From NCBI RefSeq assembly GCF_000021485.1, contig NC_011761.1:2834501-2898500 (forward strand): a stretch of DNA of 64,000 bases. The letters run 5' to 3'. The translations under genes were made by a program, and so were the position numbers. Under the pieces are notes generated by a model, which was not told the origin of the DNA, did no database searches, and saw only the letters and a program-made list of their open reading frames with translations. Position 1 is the first letter of the stretch. Each line of letters starts with the position of its first letter. Source of the DNA: Acidithiobacillus ferrooxidans ATCC 23270 (lineage in GTDB: Bacteria; Pseudomonadota; Gammaproteobacteria; Acidithiobacillales; Acidithiobacillaceae). This document shows positions 17,485 through 26,392 of this stretch, in pieces.

Positions 17485-18330
17485 ATGTCTCAGAAGGATA
17501 ATCCAAAACGAGTTTTGCCAAAACTAAAACTAAGGTTCAAAGAGGCCAGCGTAAACGGCACTCGGCCGCCATGGAGAAATTTCCCAGCTCCTATATATGT
17601 GGCCTATACGAAAGATGAAATTCCCTGCCCATTTTTATTGTTGCTCGGTAACACTCAATTAGAGGTTATTTCCAAGAGAGTAACAAATTTAAACTTAATG
17701 AAACTAGATGTTATGAAAAGTCGCGCCGCTATTAATTTTGTTACATCAATGACATCCGTGAAACAAGACGATGTAAATACAGACTTTGTCATGAAGACAT
17801 TTATAGATGCATCGATAATTTGGTACTCAAAGCTATTTATTGATTCAGATAATGGAAAAATTAAGCTTGACCACAAGAAAATATATGGGGATAACAAGCA
17901 CATAAAATTACACAAAAAAATTGTTGAAATAAGGCATGGGGCAATAGCTCACCAGACCGGACGGTTCGACCTAGCTCTCGCTTTTGTAGCGTTAAATCCA
18001 GACGCCGAACAAAAGGAGATAATTGAGTTCTATTATAATTATATTTCCTACGGATCCATGGAACTCGAAGAACTAAAAACCTTTGAAGATATGCTCAATA
18101 TTTTGATCGAATCAATTGACCAAAAGATTTATGGCGCAGAGGACAGGCTATTGAAGGATTTAACAGACAAAATTGGCATCGAGAAACTCTACGAGCTAAG
18201 CTTTAAGGTCGGAGATGAATCGGACATTTCTGGTTCGATATCTATAGAAACAAACTATGCATTCGATAACTATGAAACGTATAATAGATTTCACGGAGAA
18301 GAAGACTTGCTCCCTGGTCGTCAGTCATAG
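17485..18330 (+). CDS. Unknown AT-rich protein with HEPN-like RHxxxxH motif
   Basis: A 281-residue soluble protein of no family I can name. The region around residues 145-160 reads KIVEIRHGAIAHQTGRF, which fits the Rx4-6H active-site motif of HEPN ribonucleases, with the favoured polar residue directly after Arg and helices on both sides. The gene is much more AT-rich than its neighbours, suggesting separate acquisition. An AAAGGA site precedes the ATG. The next gene on the same strand has a similar motif, and both sit in a defence-rich part of the transposon. An abortive-infection role is possible but inferred. Confidence 0.5.
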   Translation: MSQKDNPKRVLPKLKLRFKEASVNGTRPPWRNFPAPIYVAYTKDEIPCPFLLLLGNTQLEVISKRVTNLNLMKLDVMKSRAAINFVTSMTSVKQDDVNTDFVMKTFIDASIIWYSKLFIDSDNGKIKLDHKKIYGDNKHIKLHKKIVEIRHGAIAHQTGRFDLALAFVALNPDAEQKEIIEFYYNYISYGSMELEELKTFEDMLNILIESIDQKIYGAEDRLLKDLTDKIGIEKLYELSFKVGDESDISGSISIETNYAFDNYETYNRFHGEEDLLPGRQS

Positions 18331-18491
18331 AGGCGTCCGGCGTTGATTGATCATACTTTACTTCTGCTGCCGGCCTGTTTCCGACCACCAGGGCAACAAC
18401 GGTAGCAGAGCAGCATGAGCGGTCGTTCAAATTCGGGCGGATTGGTGTAAAGCCAAAAAAGTAGGATGGTTGTAGCCGAGGAGATCCAGAA

Positions 18492-18566
18492 ATGTTATAC
18501 GGCAATGTCGGGTGTTATGCTGCAAACCCGGCGCAGTTGAATTCCCGTTGGACGAAAAGAGTTTGA
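18492..18566 (+). CDS. Possible 24-residue leader frame before the HEPN-like gene
   Basis: A perfect ribosome site GAGGAG sits 8 bp before an ATG that opens MLYGNVGCYAANPAQLNSRW and ends at a TGA inside the first codons of the next gene. The downstream gene itself has no ribosome site before its GTG (18512) or TTG (18548) start candidates, so translation could be coupled through this frame. The sequence also resembles part of an attC-type recombination site, so the frame may be incidental. Confidence 0.35.
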   Translation: MLYGNVGCYAANPAQLNSRWTKRV

Positions 18567-19472
18567 ACCTGCCTGATCATCTTCAGCGTGTCAGGGCCGC
18601 TGCCGAGAGGGCCTTAGCGCCAATTCGCCCTGCTGGAGCATCGACAGCCACCCCGCAGAACCTTCTTTTTGACGCGCAACGCACGGACGCTGGTCGCAAT
18701 CTGCCACCGTACTATCTTGTGTATTTTCTGCTGATCGACCTATTGGAGTTTAAGAACCTTGGCCAGTTCGAAAAGCTAGCTTGGTCTGTTCCCGTAGACT
18801 ACAAGGGCAAGGCGTTTCTCATCGAACATAGAAAGTTTGGGATAGGCATCTTTGTAGACAATCCACAGGCACACGAGACAGAAGCGGCAGAAATCGCGAC
18901 ACGCATTCAAAAGGCTACAAAGGTGGCACGGCCCTACTTCGAGTGGCGCGCCGAGAGCGCTGTGGCCGATTCGAAACTCAATGTCAAGAACTACACCGAC
19001 GAACTTCACCAGCGTTTTCAGTACGTTTATGGTGAATATCAAAAGATAGTGGCCGATATTCGGCGTGAGGAAGAACGGAGGAGGAGTCTTTCACGCGAGG
19101 AACGGATGTCAGATTGGGATGGCTATTTTTCCGAGCCCTACACGCTCACAGAAAAGGCTGCTTGGCTAGCGAGTGCGGCTATCGATGCATTCTTCAGTTT
19201 CACCGAGCATGTATTCATTCATCTCGCGATACTTCAAGGGACAATTAGCACGGGGAACGAGGTCGCATCTCTAGCTAGCGCTGATTGGGGCAATAAATTC
19301 AAAGCCGTCTTTGATCTCCAAGAGCCTACATCAAAGCGCTTCTATGACGACCTGACCGAGATTAGAAGACAGCATCGAAACTTCGTCGCACATGGGTCGT
19401 TCTGCTCGACGTCAATTATCTTGACCCATCGGCGACAATTACCTTGGCCGGTGAGTGAGGGACCCTAAGCTG

Positions 19473-20300
19473 TTACTGTGATACTACACCATCCTGTGAG
19501 TCCGTTTCTTCCAGGTCGCGCTTTACCTCCTTGGTTGTCACGGTGACGTTTGCGCGATTCTTGGCCGTCCGGCGCCGGTAGCTTTCTGCATGGAGCTCCA
19601 AGATGGTGGAGCGGTGGACCAGACGATCCACGGCGGCCACGGTCATGGCAGCCTCCGGGAAGACCTGATCCCATGCAGAGAAGGGTTGATTGGCTGTGAT
19701 GGCCAGACTTTTCCGTTCATAGCGTTCCGAGATCAGTTCGAAGAGCACCGAGGTCTCGGCCTGATCCCGGCGAACATAGCTGAAGTCATCCAAAATCAGT
19801 AGGTCAAAGCGGTCCAGCTTGGCCAGAGTGGCCGGCAATCGGAGCTCCTTGCGCGCGGATTGTAACTGCTGAACCAAATCGCTGGTCCGTGTGAAGTATA
19901 CCCGACACCCCCGTTCCACTAGGGCATGCCCCACAGCGGCCACCAAATGGCTTTTGCCGACACCAGGCGGGCCGAAGAGCAGCAGGTTGGCCCCTTCCTG
20001 GATCCATCCATCCGCCTCGGCCAAGGCTTGCACATGGGCTTTGGAGAGCGTGGGAACCACCGTGAAGTCATAGTTTCCCAGCCGCTTATCCGGTGGCAGG
20101 TTGGATTCCTGGCGACGACGTTCCAAACGCCGTGCCTCCCGCCCCAGGATTTCCTGTTCCAGAAGGGTCGCCAGGAAGCGCTCGGCGGGCCAGTCTTCCT
20201 GATTGGACTTTGTGGCGAGGCCTTGCCAAGCCTGTTTCATGGTTGGCAAGCGCAGATCGGTGAGCATCATGGGAAGTCGGGCGAGCGTGCTCGGGTTCAT
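19473..20300 (-). CDS. istB: IS21-family helper ATPase IstB
   Basis: A 275-residue AAA+ transposition helper, related to DnaC, that acts with IstA on target DNA. Walker A is GPPGVGKSHLVAAVG (about residue 105), Walker B LLILDDFSYV; the N-terminal segment LTDLRLPTMKQAW is typical. The start overlaps the istA stop by four bases (ATGA), so translation is coupled. Confidence 0.93.
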   Translation of the reverse strand: MNPSTLARLPMMLTDLRLPTMKQAWQGLATKSNQEDWPAERFLATLLEQEILGREARRLERRRQESNLPPDKRLGNYDFTVVPTLSKAHVQALAEADGWIQEGANLLLFGPPGVGKSHLVAAVGHALVERGCRVYFTRTSDLVQQLQSARKELRLPATLAKLDRFDLLILDDFSYVRRDQAETSVLFELISERYERKSLAITANQPFSAWDQVFPEAAMTVAAVDRLVHRSTILELHAESYRRRTAKNRANVTVTTKEVKRDLEETDSQDGVVSQ

Positions 20301-21781
20301 GCGGTCACCTCCATCAGGAGCTGATCATATTGCTCCAGGGACGGAACCGATATGATGGGGTCTGTCGGTACCGTTTGTGCGGGATGCAGGGCCATTCGGA
20401 GGGTCTCCAGACCGGGGAGTTCTCCCGCCGCCAGGATCTGGTCCAAACGCAATGCCAACTCCGCCTCACAGGCATCAGCCGCCAACTCCAACAGACCCAC
20501 CATGATCCGGCAGGCGTCCCGCTCTGGGCAGCGCTCCTGTAAGCGCTCCCAGGTATCCCGGTAAGCCTGGCGAGGGAACAGGGCATCCCGGTATACCCAA
20601 CGCATCAGGGCCCCGGGCTTGCGCCGGAGGATGGGCAGTACATGGCGATAATCGATCACCGCCTCGTCCCGCAGGCCTTTCTCCGCACGCACCACCAGAG
20701 TGCTGCCATAGTATGCTTCGATATGCTGGGTGTAGATGCGTACCTGCAAAGGATGGCCACGCAGACGGGACGGTGCGCTGTACGTGGTGTGGGATACTCG
20801 GAACACCCCATTGCTGCTGACCCGAACCGTCGTCTCGACGTAATCGCTGCTCCGTCGCTCGGGAAGAGGCTGGAGCAGCGGGCGTTCCTCGGCCAAACGC
20901 TTTTGCACCCGCCGATTCATGTGGGTGGCGACTTCCTCGACAAAGGCCTGATATGCGGCCAAATCGCTGAAGTCGCGATAACCCCGCAGCATCAGCGCCT
21001 GATTCAGGGCCTGCTTCAAAGTCCGTTGACGGGCCTCAACCGATCCATTTTCCTGGGACTCCCCCTGATTATTGGTGGTGGCCCGCAAATCGTAATCCCG
21101 ACACAGGGCGGCATACCGCCGGGTCAACTCTTCGTGCTCGGATTGATTGTTATAGGCCGCCGTGAGGTGGTCCGTGCGGTGCTCTTGCGGAACGCCGCCC
21201 AGGCGCCAGAGGGCATTCTGTAGACCTGCAGAAAGGGATATGAAGCTCTCGCCACCCAGAACTACCTCGACGTGGCGCCACCCCGAGTAGGCCATCACGA
21301 ACTGGTAGAGTTTATGGACCAGAATCTGCCCATCGATAGTGACGCATAACTCCGTGGCGTCGGTGTAATCCGAAAGGCATTGCCTTCCTGGATCGTGGGC
21401 CTGCGGGAAGTAAATCTCTCGATCCGGCCCCTCCAATGCCCGCCAGTCCCGAATGCGGCGTTGCAAGGTCCGGAGATGGCCAGGCTCTACCTCTCCCGGA
21501 TGTAACCGCTGCATCTCCTCCAGCAAGGTCGTAGCCAACAAACCGGGGGCTTGCCGCAAAAGCGGCAAAATCTCACTTTGCCAGTAGGCCGCAAAGGGAT
21601 CCTTGCGCGTGCGCCAGGTCCGTGGCCCCCTCTGGGAGGGCAGAGCAGCCTCCCGCCTTTCTAATCGTCGCGCCGTGCGCACACTAATTCCCATCTTGTT
21701 GGCAGCGGTCTCTTGCTGATACTGCCTGCGAAGTTCCTTGTATTTGTTCACCTGAATATCTCCCAACCACTTGCCGGGCAT
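20297..21781 (-). CDS. istA: IS21-family transposase IstA
   Basis: A 494-residue DDE transposase. It has an N-terminal helix-turn-helix region (ETAANKMGISVRTARRLERR), an integrase core with CVTIDGQILVHKLYQFVMAYSGWRHVEV and the later NNQGESQENGSVEARQRTL (catalytic Glu region), and a C-terminal beta-rich domain. It recognises the IS ends and works with IstB. Full length and apparently functional. Confidence 0.93.
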   Translation of the reverse strand: MPGKWLGDIQVNKYKELRRQYQQETAANKMGISVRTARRLERREAALPSQRGPRTWRTRKDPFAAYWQSEILPLLRQAPGLLATTLLEEMQRLHPGEVEPGHLRTLQRRIRDWRALEGPDREIYFPQAHDPGRQCLSDYTDATELCVTIDGQILVHKLYQFVMAYSGWRHVEVVLGGESFISLSAGLQNALWRLGGVPQEHRTDHLTAAYNNQSEHEELTRRYAALCRDYDLRATTNNQGESQENGSVEARQRTLKQALNQALMLRGYRDFSDLAAYQAFVEEVATHMNRRVQKRLAEERPLLQPLPERRSSDYVETTVRVSSNGVFRVSHTTYSAPSRLRGHPLQVRIYTQHIEAYYGSTLVVRAEKGLRDEAVIDYRHVLPILRRKPGALMRWVYRDALFPRQAYRDTWERLQERCPERDACRIMVGLLELAADACEAELALRLDQILAAGELPGLETLRMALHPAQTVPTDPIISVPSLEQYDQLLMEVTA

Positions 21782-22261
21782 TGCGTCCTCCTGTCCTTAC
21801 AGGTCAAGAACGCTACTTTATCCCTCACTCAGGCTCCTGCCCGGCGTCAGGTTTTACCGGCCAAGATAATTGTCGTCAGCCGGACAAGGTAATTGTCGCT
21901 TAGCAGTCGTTCGGAAAACAAGGCGAAGCCTTTAGCTTTCACTCCGGAGCGGGAGCTGCTCCCGTGCTCTTGCCTCACATGCGGGGATCGCGAAAGTTCG
22001 CCCTTACAGGCCCGCTCACTGTGAATGATCCTGAAGGCATTCAAGTGATCCTAAATTTTATGAACTATCTGTGGAGTGGTGGGCGTGAACCCGCAAGAAT
22101 TTACCTTCAGCGAACCAGCTTGCCGGTTATTTTGACCATGGCCGCCAATGGCACATATGCCAAAGCCATGCAATCATGTGAAGAGATGGAAAGCTTGGCG
22201 GAGCACATGGTGGAACAGTGGGATCGATCGGCGAACATGGACTGGTAACTGTGAGATTGTC

Positions 22262-22363
22262 GTCCAACAAATCGTTGCAGCGGACGTTTGACCCGCCGGC
22301 CATTTTTGCTGCCAAAAAACGGCCGACGGGTCAAGCGCCGCTGAACTCCGGAGATAGATGGAC
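22262..22363 (+). other. attC-like recombination site (integron cassette type), degenerate
   Basis: The sequence begins GTCCAACAAATCGTTGCAGC (RYYYAAC type), forms a long imperfect hairpin (CAGCGG...CCGCTG with TGACCCG/CGGGTCA and CGGCC/GGCCG inside) and ends GCGCCGCTGAACTCCGG, then GATGGAC in place of a GTTGGAC-type core. This layout is that of integron attC sites. It lies 13 bp after the HEPN-like gene stop, and a GTTGGAC with an attC-like GAATTCCC approach occurs at that gene's 5' end (18547-18553). The HEPN-like gene may be a former gene cassette. No integrase is in the window. Confidence 0.45.
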
Positions 22364-22516
22364 GCCTTCGGCGCAAGAGGAGAAAATATAGAATTAACAA
22401 AAGTCAATGAAACATTCATTCCAATTATTGACGCATTGAAAAGTAACGATATTATTTCCGGCAGGAAATTAATCGAGTTGGTTATAGAAAAATATCACTC
22501 AAAACTACCAACATAA
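22358..22516 (+). pseudogene. C-terminal fragment of an unknown AT-rich gene
   Basis: A 52-residue frame, MDAFGARGENIELTKVNETF then IPIIDALKSNDIISGRKLIE and LVIEKYHSKLPT. Its composition and helix pattern look like the end of a real protein, but there is no ribosome site and no room for the rest. It is probably the tail of a gene whose front was lost at the attC-like junction. Family not recognised. Confidence 0.4.
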
Positions 22517-23521
22517 CTCCTTGTTCAGAATACAAAAACGCGGTTAAGGAGCCTCTGATCTGGCGTTTTGGTATACTGGCTGGCATCAGCGATGCGTAGG
22601 GGGATGGCATGTCCGGGCAGATGGCCTTTGCGGAAGAACAGGATCTTTCCCGTCGGCGGAAGCAGACCAAGCGGGAGCGCTTTCTGACGGAGATGGATGC
22701 CGTCATTCCCTGGGCGCGCTTGGTGGCCTTGATCGAGCCCCATTATCCCCGAGGCGGTAGCGGCCGCAAGCCGATGCCGTTGGAGCGCATGCTGCGCATT
22801 CATTTTCTGCAGCAGTGGGGCACCTCGAAAAACCTTCCCACTTCGGCTGTATATGATAAAATATAACTAGTTGAATATTATGGGGTATGCCGGATGACAC
22901 CACGAAAGAGCGCAATCAAAACCGACCTGTTTGCAGCGGATTTCCACCAGCAGAAACTGGATCAGTTGGGTGATCCATTGCTGCGCATCGCTTCCTGCAT
23001 CGACTTTCCTGCCCTGGCGGCAGAGGTCGATCGTGTGGCCCCTCGTCCGGCGAGTCCCTAGGGCGGTCGCCCTCCTTATCCCACGGAAACCATGGTGCGG
23101 ATATTGGTGTTAAAGCGCCTTTACAATCTTTCAGACGAGCAGATGGAGTATCAGCTGCTGGATCGCCATAGCTATCAGCGTTTTTGCGGTCTGGTGGATG
23201 CCGCACGTCTTCCGGATCGCGCGACCATCTGGCACTTTGAAAACCGTATTGGCGTAGCCGGTGCCGAAGCGCTGTTCGCGGCAGTCGAGCAGCAAATCCT
23301 GCAGCACGGCTATGTGGCCCGGGGGGGCCAGATCATTGATGCCACGCTGGTACCGGCACCCAAGCAACATTTCTCCAGAGATGACAAGGAACAGATCAAA
23401 AAAAACGCTATGCCTGCCGACTGGAGCCCAGCGAAACGCCGTCAGAAAGATCTGGATGCGACCTGGACGAAGAAGCATGGCAAAAGCACCTATGGCTTCA
23501 AGCTCTTATATGGATGCCTCC

Positions 23522-23771
23522 ATGTGTGCAAGAGGATTGCGATGTCTGACATGTTGAGGTCGGGTTGCAGTCTTATATCCGGCCTTTGATGCAGGACATT
23601 AAGCCTGCTGGCCCTGATGAAATCCGCCAGGAAAGTCCTCATCTCTAAAGCGTCCTTATTAGGACAGAGAGCTTCCAGGTTCCCTTTCCTGCGGTCTGAC
23701 CTGTTTTGCCATCAATCGTGTACCGCCTGCGCAACTCCTTTTGCTGAACGTCAACAATCCTGTAACTGTTA
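23522..23771 (-). ncRNA. Noncoding 3' segment of the IS1111-type element, possible guide (bridge/seek) RNA
   Basis: About 250 bp between the transposase stop and the element end hold no gene. In IS1111-group elements, the guide RNA that pairs with donor and target DNA is encoded downstream of the transposase, so this is the expected place. I infer it from position; I have not derived the guide loops. Confidence 0.4.
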
Positions 23772-24800
23772 CTATAGGGCGGCCGCATTCCTAGCGTGAT
23801 TGGCCACATATTCTGTGTTTTTCACCAGCAGCGCCCAGATGGTTCGCGCCATCTTGTTGGACTGTGCCACGACCACCACATTATGGGGTCGCCGACTGAG
23901 CAGTTTGTCAATCCAGGGATTCCGATTCTTGATCTGGAAGTTCACCACCGCCCTGGCTCCATGGGTCAGCAATGTTCGGAGATAGGTATCCCCCCGTTTG
24001 CTGATCCCCAGTAATCGGACCTTGCCACCGGTCCCACTCTGGCGGGGAACCAGCCCCAGAAACGCCGCAAACTCCCGTCCTGAACGAAAGGACTTCATAT
24101 CTCCCACGGTGGCGATAATGGCAGTTGCCGTAAGTAGCCCCACGCCGGGGATAGCCATCAATCGAGTCACGGCCTCTTGGCCTTTCTTCCACAGCGTCAA
24201 ACGCTTTTCGATATCCGCAATATCCTTGTCCATCTCTTCAAGACGTTTTAATTGCTGACGAACCGTGTCCCGCAGCATGGGCGATATCGATTTTTCCAGG
24301 TCGGCCAAAGCATCAGGAACCTCTTTCAGCCCCCGCTGGCGGCCCTGCGGCAGATCAGCACCAAATTCGTAGAGCAGGCCCCGGATCTGGTTCACCTGCA
24401 TAGTGCGCATCTTGATCAATTGCTCCCGCATACGGTGCAGCGACAGAACGGATTGCTGTTCCTCACTCTTGACCGCCACGAAGCGCATATCAGGCCGCTG
24501 TACGGCTTCCCAGATCGCTGCCGCATCGGCCGCATCGTTCTTGTTGGTCTTCACGAAGGGACGCACAAACTGGGCAGCAATCAAGCGGACCTCATGCCCC
24601 AGCTTACGCAATTCCCGTCCCCAATAGTGGGCGCTACCGCAAGCCTCCATCGCCACGATTCCCGGTTGGCGGTTGGCGAAAAACTCCAGGAGTGCACGGC
24701 GCTTCAACTGTTTGCGGTGAATCTCGCCGGTCTCCAGGTTTACCCAGTGCAGTTGCATGACCCTTTTTGCCAAATCCAATCCGTATGTTGTAACCTGCAT
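23772..24800 (-). CDS. IS110-family transposase (DEDD recombinase)
   Basis: A 342-residue protein with an N-terminal RuvC-like DEDD domain: Asp in TYGLDLAKRV, Glu in GIVAMEACGSAHYWG, and two Asp in KTNKNDAADAAAIWEAV. The C-terminal Tnp_20 domain has IPGVGLLTATAIIATVGDMK and LGLVPRQSGTGGKVRLLGIS with the catalytic Ser. Such enzymes move the element using a guide RNA. The start at 24800 has a strong AAGGAGG site. It appears intact. Confidence 0.92.
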   Translation of the reverse strand: MQVTTYGLDLAKRVMQLHWVNLETGEIHRKQLKRRALLEFFANRQPGIVAMEACGSAHYWGRELRKLGHEVRLIAAQFVRPFVKTNKNDAADAAAIWEAVQRPDMRFVAVKSEEQQSVLSLHRMREQLIKMRTMQVNQIRGLLYEFGADLPQGRQRGLKEVPDALADLEKSISPMLRDTVRQQLKRLEEMDKDIADIEKRLTLWKKGQEAVTRLMAIPGVGLLTATAIIATVGDMKSFRSGREFAAFLGLVPRQSGTGGKVRLLGISKRGDTYLRTLLTHGARAVVNFQIKNRNPWIDKLLSRRPHNVVVVAQSNKMARTIWALLVKNTEYVANHARNAAAL

Positions 24801-26392
24801 GACGAGTCCTCCTTGTCCTTTACGTGGATAAATTTCCACCTTGGCACCTTGATGCCGTCCGGATCAAGCGGGGACTCCCTTCTGAAGCACCCCGCTGCCG
24901 GTCCTGTAGGGGGAGGCATCCATTACATCTCTATCGGAGTAGATCGCAAACACAAACTGATCCGCAAGCTGGTGACCGACACGGCCTCTGTCCACGACAG
25001 CCGGCACTTTGAAGTTGTACTGGATGACTGGAATACCAGTGCCGAAGTGTATGCGGATAGAGGCTACCCCAGTCAGGAGCGGGAAGAACAACTCAAGGCC
25101 CAAGGCTACCGGAGTCGTATCCAACGGAAAGGCAGCCGCAACCACCCACTGTCCGAATGCCAACAGCGGCGCAACCATAAAATCGCCAAAGTGCGGGCGC
25201 GCGTAGAACATGTATTCGGCACCATGGAGCAGATGGGCGGCAAGTGTATCCGGACCATAGGCCAGGCGCGGGCCGACTTTGCGCTGACCATGATGGCGGT
25301 TACCTACAACATCAAGCGACTGGGGTTTCTCGAAGTAGGTCCTATGAGGGCGGTGGCTTGCCCGTAATGCGGCAAATTATGGAAAAACAGCCGTAAAGAA
25401 CAGCATTCGGCATCAAAACAGCAGGAAAATAACCTTAATTCTGATTTTTTAGATTATTCTTCGTTCTGAGCGCCGGTTTTTAGAGGTGCCCAGTGGTATG
25501 CCTACTCGGATCCTGGCATGGAAGAAGCCCTCTACGAGATCCCGCTGCTGCGGCGATTCGTGGGTGTCGATCTTGGCCGGGACTTTGTTCCCGATGAAAC
25601 GACCATCCTGAAATTTCGTCGTCTGCTGGAGCGGCACGACCTGGCGCGCGCGATCTTCGAGGAAGTACAGGTCGTCCTGCGGGAGAAAGGCTTGCTGCTC
25701 GCCGAAGGCAGGATGGTGGACGCCACCCTGATCCATGCGCCGAGTTCCACCAAAAACCGGGAACGGAAACGGGACCCGGAGATGAGCTCGACGAAAAAGG
25801 GGAATCAGTGGTACTTCGGGATGAAGGCCCATGTGGCGACGGATTTGCAAGGGGTTGTCGAAGCGGTGGAGGTCACGGCGGCGAAGGTCCCGGACCACAA
25901 AGCCCTGGACGCTTTGCTGACGGGAGAAGAACCAGTCGTCCTGGCGGACAGGGGCTACGACTATCCCTCTTGTCCACGAGCGCCTGGCCGCGCAGGGAAC
26001 CCAGGACGCCGTGGCCTTGCGCCGCACTCCCGGGCAGAGGAAAGGTCTGGCGGCTCCGAAGCGCTACAACCGGAGTGTGGCCCGGATCCGTGCCTTGGGA
26101 GAGCACGCCTTTCGGGTGCTGAAGTGCCAGTTCGGCACCCGCAAGACCCGCTACCGGAGCCTAACCAAGAACGGCGCCCAGCTCACCACGCTCTTTGCCC
26201 TGGCCAATCTCTACCTGCTGCGGCGTCGCCTGCCGGCTGCCTGAGGCGCACTGCGCCCAAAATCCGCCCCAAGGGGCAGAATGGACGGGATCTCGCCCAC
26301 AAAATCGCTGAATGGGCCTATTTCGGGCAAATGCGCGGGGAGAAATCGGCGTTTTCATGCCTGATCAGGAGTTCCCTAGCTCCGGCGCGATA

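Larger units (their letters stand above)
19403..21905. mobile_element. IS21-family insertion sequence, complete
   Basis: The ends are matching imperfect inverted repeats starting TGCT with repeated GACAATTAYCTTG blocks: left 19403 onward, right inward from 21905. The 7-bp direct repeat GTCGTTC flanks it (19396-19402 and 21906-21912). It contains intact istA and istB with a 4-bp overlap. At 2503 bp it is typical of the family. It looks intact and recent. Confidence 0.95.
18512..22248 (+). pseudogene. HEPN-like protein gene split by an IS21-family element
   Basis: The gene runs 18512-19402 and, after removal of the insertion sequence and one copy of its 7-bp duplication, continues in frame 21913-22248. 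Joined, it encodes about 408 residues. The break falls right after the motif EIRRQHRNFVAHGSF, an RNxxxH of the HEPN ribonuclease type. The distal part ends in QSCEEMESLAEHMVEQWDR. The first half has helical stretches and FLIEHRKFGIGIF, which I do not recognise. As the frame is perfectly restored on excision, the disruption is recent. The start is unclear: GTG at 18512 or TTG at 18548. Confidence 0.75.
23506..24923. mobile_element. IS110-family (IS1111-type) element, innermost
   Basis: Subterminal inverted repeats GGATGCCTCC (23512-23521) and GGAGGCATCC (24912-24921) flank a complete transposase gene. There is no target duplication; the host transposase resumes within a few bases. Subterminal repeats and a long noncoding stretch after the transposase are features of the IS1111 group. 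Exact termini are uncertain by a few bases. Confidence 0.85.
22894..25367 (+). pseudogene. IS5-family transposase with in-frame TAG and IS110-type insertion
   Basis: The first part is 22894-23505: KTDLFAADFHQQKLDQLGDP, then an in-frame TAG at 23059-23061 in PASP-stop-GGRPPYP (AAG to TAG is likely), RILVLKRLYNLSDEQMEYQL, LPDRATIWHFENR, GGQIIDATLVPAPKQH and KKHGKSTYGFKL. After the IS110-type element it resumes with VDRKHKLIRKLVTDTASVHD and ends KVRARVEHVFGTMEQMGGK. It is a complete transposase apart from the stop and the insertion. Dead twice over. Confidence 0.88.
22819..25490. mobile_element. IS5-family element of a second type (middle), with its own insert
   Basis: Terminal inverted repeats GGCACCTCGAAAAACC (left) and GGCACCTCTAAAAACC (right, inverted), flanked by the 6-bp direct repeat CAGTGG (22813-22818 and 25491-25496) inside the outer transposase gene. 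Without the IS110-type insert it is about 1.25 kb. Its transposase differs from the outer one. Confidence 0.9.
22609..26244 (+). pseudogene. IS5-group transposase, split and frameshifted
   Basis: The N-terminal part (FAEEQDLSRRRKQTKRERFL then IPWARLVALIEPHYP and LERMLRIHFLQQW) ends at 22818. It resumes at 25491 with QWYAYSDPGMEEALYEIPLL, RTTILKF-like, EGRMVDATLIHAPSSTKNRE and KKGNQWYFGMKAHV, the IS5 DDE core. A frameshift near 25965 moves the end to another frame (GEHAFRVLKCQFGTRKTRYR, LTTLFALANLYLLRR). It is not functional. Confidence 0.88.
22548..26375. mobile_element. IS5-family element (outer), interrupted by another IS
   Basis: Outer inverted repeats: GGAGCCTCTGATCTGGC at the left (from 22548) and GGAACTCCTGATCAGGC read inward from 26375. 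Its transposase is split at codon QW by the inner element (22819-25490) and also carries a frameshift. Without the insert, the element is about 1.15 kb, normal for IS5. I found no clear target duplication. Confidence 0.75.
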
